Source: Tetradesmus obliquus
Taxonomy: Eukaryota; Chlorophyta; Chlorophyceae; Sphaeropleales; Scenedesmaceae
Direction: 5' to 3'
Length of the DNA stretch: 64,000 bases
NCBI GenBank assembly: GCA_030272155.1
Contig: CP126191.1
Span: forward strand, 5,602,501-5,666,500
The first letter of the stretch is position 1. Each line of letters begins with the position of its first letter. Both the position numbers and the translations under genes were made by a program. Below the pieces are notes generated by a model that was not told the origin of the DNA, made no database searches, and worked only from the letters and a program-made list of their open reading frames with translations. This document shows, piece after piece, positions 1-8,273 of this stretch.

Positions 1-57
1 AGTGACTCACTTTAGGGTGATCGCTTGCCCCCCCCTGTAACAGACCTCTTCTTCTAG

Positions 58-2022
58 CGTCTGAACCCCACCAAAACACGTTTACTGCATATAGGGCAGC
101 AGCCAGAACAGGCAGCTGCGCCAAGGGGGGCAGCACCAGCGTTAGGAGATCTGCAGGTGGTGGCCAAGGCAAAATCCCTAGGCGTGTTCTTTGACCAGCA
201 TGGCAAGAGCAGTGTGAACTGGGATGGTAGGATGGAGAATGTGCGGCACCGCATGCAGAACATCAGCCGCATCTCCAAACTATCGGCTTTTGGTAGGGCT
301 TTCGCTGCTAATGCTTATGCTTTATCCACCTTACTGTATGCAGCCCAGTTTGCTGGTCATTTGCCTGCTGAGGTTACCAGTAAACTGAGCACATGGACAG
401 CAGCACTGATTGATGCTGGCCTAGGTCCTGAAGATGACCTTCGCAGGACCCCGGGTATCCCTGGGGATTGCATGGCAGCACACCCCACGCGTGGGGGTTT
501 TGGATTGTTGCCGGTCCACCATCATCTGTTTTCGCGGTGGGCTTGTGAAGCATTGCCGTTCCTGCAAGGCAGTACTGTGCCTTGGGTGGCAGTTGCACGG
601 CAGTTGTGGCATTGTTGGGCTGCCAATACAGACTTGTTCATGCGTACCACTGGTAGCAGCCCTTGGGGTTTGCTGTTGTGTGGCCGTCAATACTTATTCC
701 CTTCTGCTCCTGCGGATGTGTGCCTTCCCTCTGCACTACGTGCGTTTGCCGTAGGGTTACGGGCTCTGCCCCCGCTGCGGCACGTTGGTACAGCACCTTT
801 GGATGTGGCAGAGCTGTGTTGGCATGCGCCGCTGTGGAGCAATCCCATTTTCACTGCACCACAGGTTTGGGAGTGGTTTGGTCAGCAGCGGACGGTTGCT
901 GTTGGTCTTGAAAATGTGGTTGCCTGTGGCCTTCTGCAGCTGCCAAAACTGCAGACTCTGGGTCAGGCAATGATGCTTTCTTCTGAATTGGAGCGAGTGT
1001 GTACGATGCCAGGACTCCCAGCCCGACGTGCAGCATATGAACGTGAGATATGGGGTCCGTGGTTGAGCAGCAAGCCGCAGTATGCTGACAGGCAAACAGC
1101 CTGTGACCATGTGCAAGCATTGCTAACACTCGTTCCACAACAATGGGTTGTTGCAGCACGTGCTCATCTGACTGCGGCTTATGCTGCTGCTGAAAGCACA
1201 GCGCAGCTATCCACAGTTTCAAATCATGACATTTTGATTACGCGAGAGGCGTTGTGCACTGAGTTGGGCTGGCAGCACCCAGGCGGTGATGCTGCCAGAG
1301 TTGTACGTTTGCGTGCCCTGACTGTTGCTGTTGCAACTCAGCTGCAGCGTCTTTCTGCACATGATGCAATTGCTCCTCGACACGCTGCCTTTTTGGACAG
1401 TGTTAGAACATTGGACAGCCTGCCTGTAGGAACACAGCTGCCTGCTGTGCAGCTGGTTTTGAGTCGGTGGTGGCGGGTTAGGGTTGCTAACACCTACAAG
1501 GAGGCAGCTTGGCGCCTGGCCTTCAATGCCTTCCCAACTGCGCAGCGAATGCAGCTGGCGACGGGTTGTGCAGCATGTTCAGCAGTGGGGCCAGGCGTGG
1601 AGCATCACTTTTGGACATGTCCAGTAGCTGTTGCTGTACGTGAGGAAGTGACAAGTCAACTTAGGGCTTGCCATATGTTGGCAGCAGGTGAAAGTCTGCC
1701 ATGTAGAGCACTGTGGTTGGCATGTACCCCTCACCATGATGTACACCGACTGATATGGGACATGGTCTGTATAGCAGCTATACATGCATTTGAGCATGGT
1801 CGCCGGGTGGCATGGGCAGTGTCCCACAGACTAAACGTGCCTGTGCTTGTGGAGCAAGTAGCAGTACGAGCGGCAGTTGGCATTTTTTGGGATGTACTTG
1901 CTGATTTTGCTGCTACAGCTAGGGTACCTAGTCGTTACAAAAACCACCTGCTGACACGACAGCCGTTTATTGCTTGGCACACTGTGTTACGTGGCAATGG
2001 CTTACGTGTGATCCGCAGATGA
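58..2022 (+). mobile_element. LINE (non-LTR retrotransposon) ORF2, 3' portion
   Basis: A continuous frame of about 655 codons encodes the region downstream of the reverse transcriptase palm of a non-LTR element. It opens with a LNPTKTRLL-type stretch followed by LGVFFDQHG and a helical thumb/connection region. A C-terminal zinc-knuckle lies at about 1565-1635 (CAACSAVGPGVEHHFWTC, a C-x2-C-x8-H-x4-C pattern as in zf-RVT of plant and algal L1-like elements). The catalytic palm motif is not seen, because it would lie upstream of the window or beyond the stop at 55-57; this is therefore the 3' part of an element or a 5'-truncated copy. There is no sign of capsid genes. Clade assignment (L1-like) is an inference from the terminal zinc finger. 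The long intact frame suggests a fairly young copy. Confidence 0.8.
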
Positions 2023-2516
2023 GACCTGTGCATATGCATGTCTATACATGCTCTATCTCCTCCTATACTCATCACATTTGGCAGGTGTTGTAGGATCCTT
2101 ACATGTCTGCTGCAACATGCAGCCATGACGGGCCCTCAACAGACAGCCTGCCTTCAGAATGCTGCCTTGCCATGATTTGCCTAATCAAATCAGCGGCTTG
2201 AGTTCAGCCTGCCGTACTGTACTGCAATATGTATAGTGTGCTGTCACTGACACTGATTAGAAAAGTGCATTCATGTTCGGACACGAAAACTTTTTGATTG
2301 CACCAGAAATGCGTGTGATGGGAGAGACGGTTATGCATGCATGACCAAAGTTGATCTCACACACAGAGGTTTTTCATGGGGTTGAACCTCATTTGAGTGA
2401 CAGCCCGAGCTGAGCTGTCTGCAGCTTCAAATCCTTTCAGGTGTTAGTGGTGGCGTATGCCGCGTGAGTACACCAGTATAACCCCCTCTCTCCCGTGCTG
2501 AAACACCGCATGACCA
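2023..2516. other. LINE 3' flank / spacer before the PLE array
   Basis: About 490 bases between the LINE stop codon and the first PLE unit. It probably includes the LINE 3' untranslated region, but no poly(A) or simple-repeat tail and no target-site duplication could be recognised. No coding potential is evident. Confidence 0.4.
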
Positions 2517-3684
2517 TTGTAAACAAGCAAGTGGTTGTCAGCGACCCAGGCAGCGGTACGTAAGGAGCCTTAGACGAACGTGAAGTCCTTAACAAGGATG
2601 ACTAGTGCCGAGTTTCGGCTTTTGACAGCCTCATCAGATCCTGCGTAGACCACATGCGTGTAAGGCTAGATGTAAGTGCTCACGAACGAGCAGTACAGCT
2701 GACAATGACACTGACAGTGCCAGCTGTACGTGTACTGCCTCTGGCAGTGAAAGTACGATGCTGCCATGTGATGTGATCATGCATGGCAAGCAGCATGCAA
2801 GCATAATAAATGCAAGCAAATGCAAGGCACTTAAACTTCAGTGCCGCGCACGAATCAGGCGCGATGCAATGGATTTGTTTTTGGTGTAGGCAACTACAAC
2901 ACGTGCTGCAGGGCCCCCAAATATCCGTGACACCTCTGGGTGATGTTTGTACTGCGCATACACGCGGTTCAGCACCACACCAATACGTGCTCTCATCTCA
3001 AACTGCCCATTAGGCAAGACAAGCACTGGGGCATCACCTCTACGCTGCTGCCGTCTGCCTGGCGGGCGGCTGAGCAGTGCAGTGCGGCATGAATGATCCA
3101 CAGCAGCAAACCAGCTTTGCAGCTGGCGTGCTGGGTAACCTCTGTCCAACAGCCTGTTCATGAACAGAGTTTTCATGCGTTGAAAGTCACCAGGCAGTGT
3201 ATTAGTAACAGCATAACGCTGCAGTTCTGCCTTGATGAAACCCTTGTACATGCCTGGCCTGTGAAATGAGTGCCAAGGAATATACATGTAGTGGTTGTGG
3301 GGCTTTTGGTATGTTGTAACCTTAAAACCCACTGAGGGACTAGCAGAGTCCATGCACTTGCTGATAGTGATGTCCATATAATCTATGCTGGTCTGGCTGA
3401 CTTGCCAAGTCAGCCGTATGTTGGGCAGTGTGCTGTTGAGTGCTTGCAGGAACAGCAAAAGGCTGGCATAATCCTGCTCCACACAAAAAAGCCATCATCT
3501 ATACAGCGTTTATAGATTGCAGGCCAGTAGGCACTCTGCTGCTGTACCACAGCTTCTAGCTTGGCAGCAATGTAAATGTTGCTGTATGGAGGAGCAACAG
3601 GGGTGCCCATGACGGTACCCTGCACCTGCCTGTAGTAACTGCCACCAAATTGGCAGTAACCATGCTTCATCACAAGGTCAGCAG
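2517..3684 (-). repeat. PLE unit 1 (1168 bp, longest)
   Basis: This is the last unit in the direction of PLE transcription and the only one retaining the RT region around the IDD motif (about 3500-3680 on the minus strand). The RT tail ends at 2838 and is followed by about 195 nt of 3' untranslated sequence, a hammerhead motif and about 80 nt to the shared 3' end. Its ribozyme has a 7-nt longer stem III loop than those of the other units. Confidence 0.85.
2595..2642 (-). ncRNA. Hammerhead ribozyme motif, PLE unit 1
   Basis: On the minus strand all core elements are present in order: stem I 5' strand AGGAT (2642-2638), CTGATGA (2637-2631), stem II GGCT/AGCC closed by a 6-nt loop, GAAA, stem III, cleavage triplet GTC (2602-2600), and the stem I 3' strand ATCCT (2599-2595). 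Stem III here is ACT/AGT around the 7-nt loop CGGCACT. It lies in the sense orientation of the PLE, between the RT stop and the element's 3' end. Hammerheads are known in PLE terminal repeats. Cleavage activity is inferred, not shown. Confidence 0.85.
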
Positions 3685-4501
3685 TTGTAAACAAGCAAGT
3701 GGTTGTCAGCGACCCAGGCAGCGGTACGTAAGGAGCCTTAGACGAACGTGAAGTCCTTAACAAGGATGACTAGTTTCGGCTTTTGACAGCCTCATCAGAT
3801 CCTGCGTAGACCACATGCGTGTAAGGCTAGATGTAAGTGCTCACGAACGAGCAGTACTGCTGACAATGACACTGACAGTGCCAGCTGTACGTGTACTGCC
3901 TCTGGCAGTGAAAGTACGATGCTGCCATGTGATGTGATCATGCATGGCAAGCAGCATGCAAGCATAATAAATGCAAGCAAATGCAAGGCACTTAAACTTC
4001 AGTGCCGCGCACGAATCAGGCGCGATGCAATGGATTTGTTTTTGGTGTAGGCAACTACAACACGTGCTGCAGGGCCCCCAAATATCCGTGACACCTCTGG
4101 GTGATGTTTGTACTGCGCATACACGCGGTTCAGCACCACACCAATACGTGCTGTCATCTCAAACTGCCCATTAGGCAAGACAAGCACTGGGGCATCACCT
4201 CTACGCTGCTGCCGTCTGCCTGGCGGGCGGCTGAGCAGTGCAGTGCGGCATGAATGATCCACAGCAGCAAACCAGCTTTGCAGCTGGCGTGCTGGGTAAC
4301 CTCTGTCCAACAGCCTGTTCATGAACAGAGTTTTCATGCGTTGAAAGTCACCAGGCAGTGTATTAGTAACAGCATAACGCTGCAGTTCTGCCTTGATGAA
4401 ACCCTTGTACATGCCTGGCCTGCGAAATGAGTGCCAAGGAATATACATGCGGTGGGGTTTTTGGTATGTTGTAACTTTAAAACCCACTGAGGGACCAGCA
4501 G
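3685..4501 (-). repeat. PLE unit 2 (817 bp)
   Basis: Starts within the RT thumb region (PSVGFKVTTYQKP) and ends with the same RARH stop, spacer, ribozyme and 3' end as unit 1. It has the same length and 5' breakpoint as unit 3, and I noticed only two base differences between them, so units 2 and 3 with their 52-bp stubs form one duplicated 869-bp block. Confidence 0.85.
3763..3803 (-). ncRNA. Hammerhead ribozyme motif, PLE unit 2
   Basis: Same core as in unit 1 (CTGATGA, GGCT/AGCC stem II, GAAA, GTC, five-pair stem I), but stem III is reduced to the palindrome ACTAGT with no separate loop. Such a stem is too short to be stable alone and would favour a two-strand (dimeric) ribozyme. Confidence 0.82.
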
Positions 4502-4553
4502 TTGTAAACAAGCAAGTGGTTGTCAGCGACCCAGGCAGCGGTACGTAAGGCCA
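4502..4553 (-). repeat. 52-bp PLE 3'-end stub (copy 1)
   Basis: An extra copy of only the terminal bases of the PLE unit (from ttgtaaacaagc to gtacgtaagg on the + strand), followed by cca and the start of unit 3. Confidence 0.85.
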
Positions 4554-5370
4554 TTGTAAACAAGCAAGTGGTTGTCAGCGACCCAGGCAGCGGTACGTAA
4601 GGAGCCTTAGACGAACGTGAAGTCCTTAACAAGGATGACTAGTTTCGGCTTTTGACAGCCTCATCAGATCCTGCGTAGACCACATGCGTGTAAGGCTAGA
4701 TGTAAGTGCTCACGAACGAGCAGTACAGCTGACAATGACACTGACAGTGCCAGCTGTACGTGTACTGCCTCTGGCAGTGAAAGTACGATGCTGCCATGTG
4801 ATGTGATCATGCATGGCAAGCAGCATGCAAGCATAATAAATGCAAGCAAATGCAAGGCACTTAAACTTCAGTGCCGCGCACGAATCAGGCGCGATGCAAT
4901 GGATTTGTTTTTGGTGTAGGCAACTACAACACGTGCTGCAGGGCCCCCAAATATCCGTGACACCTCTGGGTGATGTTTGTACTGCGCATACACGCGGTTC
5001 AGCACCACACCAATACGTGCTCTCATCTCAAACTGCCCATTAGGCAAGACAAGCACTGGGGCATCACCTCTACGCTGCTGCCGTCTGCCTGGCGGGCGGC
5101 TGAGCAGTGCAGTGCGGCATGAATGATCCACAGCAGCAAACCAGCTTTGCAGCTGGCGTGCTGGGTAACCTCTGTCCAACAGCCTGTTCATGAACAGAGT
5201 TTTCATGCGTTGAAAGTCACCAGGCAGTGTATTAGTAACAGCATAACGCTGCAGTTCTGCCTTGATGAAACCCTTGTACATGCCTGGCCTGCGAAATGAG
5301 TGCCAAGGAATATACATGCGGTGGGGTTTTTGGTATGTTGTAACTTTAAAACCCACTGAGGGACCAGCAG
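4554..5370 (-). repeat. PLE unit 3 (817 bp)
   Basis: Near-identical duplicate of unit 2 (3685-4501), with the same 5' breakpoint in the RT thumb coding region and the same 3' end. Confidence 0.85.
4632..4672 (-). ncRNA. Hammerhead ribozyme motif, PLE unit 3
   Basis: Compact form with ACTAGT stem III; all core bases match unit 2. Confidence 0.82.
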
Positions 5371-5422
5371 TTGTAAACAAGCAAGTGGTTGTCAGCGACC
5401 CAGGCAGCGGTACGTAAGGCCA
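5371..5422 (-). repeat. 52-bp PLE 3'-end stub (copy 2)
   Basis: Same terminal fragment as at 4502-4553 and in the same relation to its neighbouring unit, which shows that the stub was duplicated together with the 817-bp unit. Confidence 0.85.
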
Positions 5423-6033
5423 TTGTAAACAAGCAAGTGGTTGTCAGCGACCCAGGCAGCGGTACGTAAGGAGCCTTAGACGAACGTGAAGTCCTTAACA
5501 AGGATGACTAGTTTCGGCTTTTGACAGCCTCATCAGATCCTGCGTAGACCACATGCGTGTAAGGCTAGATGTAAGTGCTCACGAACGAGCAGTACAGCTG
5601 ACAATGACACTGACAGTGCCAGCTGTACGTGTACTGCCTCTGGCAGTGAAAGTACGATGCTGCCATGTGATGTGATCATGCATGGCAAGCAGCATGCAAG
5701 CATAATAAATGCAAGCAAATGCAAGGCACTTAAACTTCAGTGCCGCGCACGAATCAGGCGCGATGCAATGGATTTGTTTTTGGTGTAGGCAACTACAACA
5801 CGTGCTGCAGGGCCCCCAAATATCCGTGACACCTCTGGGTGATGTTTGTACTGCGCATACACGCGGTTCAGCACCACACCAATACGTGCTCTCATCTCAA
5901 ACTGCCCATTAGGCAAGACAAGCACTGGGGCATCACCTCTACGCTGCTGCCGTCTGCCTGGCGGGCGGCTGAGCAGTGCAGTGCGGCATGAATGATCCAC
6001 AGCAGCAAACCAGCTTTGCAGCTGGCGTGACAA
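5423..6033 (-). repeat. PLE unit 4 (611 bp)
   Basis: A more strongly 5'-shortened unit that begins in the thumb region near RQLQSWFAAVDHSC and keeps the RT terminus, 3' spacer, hammerhead and shared 3' end. Confidence 0.85.
5501..5541 (-). ncRNA. Hammerhead ribozyme motif, PLE unit 4
   Basis: Compact form with ACTAGT stem III; core CTGATGA, GAAA and GTC intact. Confidence 0.82.
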
Positions 6034-6582
6034 TTGTAAACAAGCAAGTGGTTGTCAGCGACCCAGGCAGCGGTACGTAAGGAGCCTTAGACGAACGTGA
6101 AGTCCTTAACAAGGATGACTAGTTTCGGCTTTTGACAGCCTCATCAGATCCTGCGTAGACCACATGCGTGTAAGGCTAGATATAAGTGCTCACGAACGAG
6201 CAGTACAGCTGACAATGACACTGACAGTGCCAGCTGTACGTGTACTGCCTCTGGCAGTGAAAGTACGATGCTGCCATGTGATGTGATCATGCATGGCAAG
6301 CAGCATGCAAGCATGGTAGATGCAAGCAAATGCAAGGCACTTAAACTTCAGTGCCGCGCGCAAATCAGGCGCGATGCAATGGATTTGTTTTTGGTGTAGG
6401 CAACTACAACACGTGCTGCAGGGCCCCCAAATATCCGTGACACCTCTGGGTGATGTTTGTACTGCGCATACACGCGGTTCAGCACCACACCAATACGTGC
6501 TCTCATCTCAAACTGCCCATTAGGCAAGACAAGCACTGGGGCATCACCTCTACGCTGCTGCCGTCTGCCTGGCGGGCGGCTG
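6034..6582 (-). repeat. PLE unit 5 (549 bp)
   Basis: The shortest unit and the first in transcription order. Homology stops near 6582, where unrelated sequence (tgtacaagcccctgtac) begins. It carries a few more substitutions than the other units (for example near 6181, 6313 and 6358), suggesting it is the oldest or least recently homogenised copy. Confidence 0.8.
6112..6152 (-). ncRNA. Hammerhead ribozyme motif, PLE unit 5
   Basis: Compact form with ACTAGT stem III; core intact even though this unit has more substitutions elsewhere, consistent with selection on the motif or with a recent origin. Confidence 0.82.
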
Positions 6583-6773
6583 TACAAGCCCCTGTACAAT
6601 TCACCCTATCTTCTTCTTCTACCGCATGACCAGCAAAGTCGTCTGGCATGCAGGCGTACTGAACCTGTTAGCAGTACACCCCTGTGCTGAACAACAGCAA
6701 TGCTTAGTGCACATTGCAGGTACACAGCTCTGCTCTCTAGCAAACATTTGCACAGTTGAAGAGTACCCTTGGT

Positions 6774-6809
6774 CTTCGCTTCAAAGTACCAATGGTCTTT
6801 GAAGCAAAG
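6774..6809. repeat. Imperfect inverted repeat (hairpin)
   Basis: Arms cttcgcttcaaagtacc (6774-6790) and ggtctttgaagcaaag (6794-6809) are complementary apart from a G/T wobble-type mismatch and one unpaired base, separated by 3 nt. No function can be assigned. Confidence 0.6.
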
Positions 6810-7139
6810 GATTAGCCAGTGTTATCAGCATATGACAAGTATCACAACCGGCACCTTGCACTGGCTGTGAGCAAGGCTGACGCAGCACGCACACACATGC
6901 TGGACCTAGAGCCCTCAGTTGACCAGACATCGATGCAACATAATGATGGCTGTGTGATGCGCCAAGTGCACGTCATACAAAACAGCGCCCAGAAGCCAAT
7001 GACAATCCCTGGCGAGCACCGCACGCATGGCGAAAGTGCACACCACACCTATGCACCCAACTGGCATGTCAGTTTGAGACGAGGTGAAAACATCACTAAC
7101 ATGCGCCAAAGATCCCATTCCTATGTCACTGTCACCTGG

Positions 7140-7144
7140 TTACA
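7140..7144 (-). terminator. Putative polyadenylation signal TGTAA for the kinase gene
   Basis: TGTAA on the minus strand about 290 nt downstream of the kinase stop codon. TGTAA is the established chlorophyte polyadenylation signal; use of this copy is inferred from position only. Confidence 0.4.
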
Positions 7145-7436
7145 CCCGCTGCGGAGCTTGCAGCAAAGCGTGCTGTGTGCGCCAGCGCTGATGTCTGTCA
7201 CACGGAGGCAATGCTGCCACACATCATGCGCAGGCGCACATATAGCTCTCGCTTGGCTGACCAGTGGCGGCAGCGGAAGATGCTGATGCCGTACCCATAA
7301 CCAGAACGAGTTTTCATGACGCCATTCGGAGCAGCCACACACACCTCTGCCAGAGTTCAGTGCTGCTTCCAATCCAGCCGCTGGAGCAGCTGCAGCGGCC
7401 TGCCTCCTTGTTCACTGAAGCAGCCGGTGCAGCAGC

Positions 7437-8229
7437 TCACCGCTCCGGCCTCATGGCATCCAGCTGAGCGATGATGTCGCTGAAGGTGGGCCTGCAGGCG
7501 CATGTACACAGCGCAGCAGCAGCAGGCAACAGCGATAAGGAGAAGGTTGACGGTATAACATGATCCATGACCTTGTCTGCCGAATGCCATACCCTGTTTC
7601 TCTACTCCTAGCAATAGCTGCAGCACAGGTGAAGCAGGAGCCACAGCAGCACAGCACGTACAGCATAAGCAAGCGCACTACAGTGCCACTCACCTGCCCT
7701 TGGGGTCCCTAGCCAAGCACGCAGACACCAGCTGTGCGAAAGCCGGTGGTGCAGTGCCAGGTAGCACTAGCACCTTGCCAGTGCTGACGCTGTGCAGCAC
7801 CTGGCTGTGAGACATGCCAGGGTACGGTGAGCGCCCAGTAAACATCTCCCACAGCACCACGCCAAAGCTGCACAACAATGGCAGCGCAGTCGCAGGCAAA
7901 CAGCATAACTAGAACAGTGTAACGAGCGTGGATAATTCATTATTGTGTACATGAGCACAACACTGAGCAGTGCATGCATAGCGCAAGCCACTGATGGCAC
8001 CACATACTATGCTGTAGTACAGCTGCATACATGCAGCCCTCCCTGCCGCAACTGCAGCTACAGATGTTCGCTTCAGCCAGCTTGCTCCTCACCTGTACAC
8101 GTCTGCCGCCTTGCTCATCTTGCCCTCGATGAGCAGCTCTGCAGGCATGTGTGTGACCGTGCCGTAGGTGCGAGTCTGGATCACAGGCGCCTCGTTGCTC
8201 ACCAGCCGCGACAGCCCAAAGTCGGAGAT

Positions 8230-8273
<44 letters not shown>

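Larger units (their letters stand above)
2517..6582 (-). mobile_element. Tandem array of five Penelope-like element (PLE) 3' fragments
   Basis: Five head-to-tail units share the same 3' end (the minus strand ends in CTTGTTTACAA) and have different, mostly shorter 5' ends: 1168, 817, 817, 611 and 549 bp, plus two 52-bp stubs. The longest unit encodes PLE-type reverse transcriptase signatures: QGTVMGTPVAPPYSNIYIA, a CIDDGFF active-site region, TTYQKPHNHYMYIPWHSF, and the terminal thumb motif ending KNKSIASRLIRARH. Tandem copies with variable 5' truncation are a known PLE habit. All copies are incomplete. The units are nearly identical over shared sequence, so the array is recent. No GIY-YIG endonuclease follows the RT, which fits algal PLE types that carry the endonuclease at the N-terminus (inference). 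Confidence 0.85.
6583..7436. other. Spacer between PLE array and kinase gene 3' end
   Basis: No recognisable gene. A 155-codon open frame on the + strand (6819-7286) has no recognisable domain or splice context and is probably chance. The right part is likely the 3' untranslated region of the minus-strand kinase gene. Confidence 0.5.

Noticed and set aside
157-2022. Considered as a host gene because of its long frame
   Set aside because: The RT thumb pattern and terminal C-C-H-C zinc knuckle identify a LINE ORF2 tail.
2634-6335. 63-codon frame (MHLLAFIMLACC...) repeated five times on the - strand
   Set aside because: Lies in the 3' untranslated part of each PLE unit between the RT stop and the ribozyme. 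It recurs only because the unit does; its hydrophobic look is not enough to call a gene.
6819-7286. 155-codon + strand open frame
   Set aside because: No domain, no coding-like bias and no matching splice signals; probably chance in spacer DNA.
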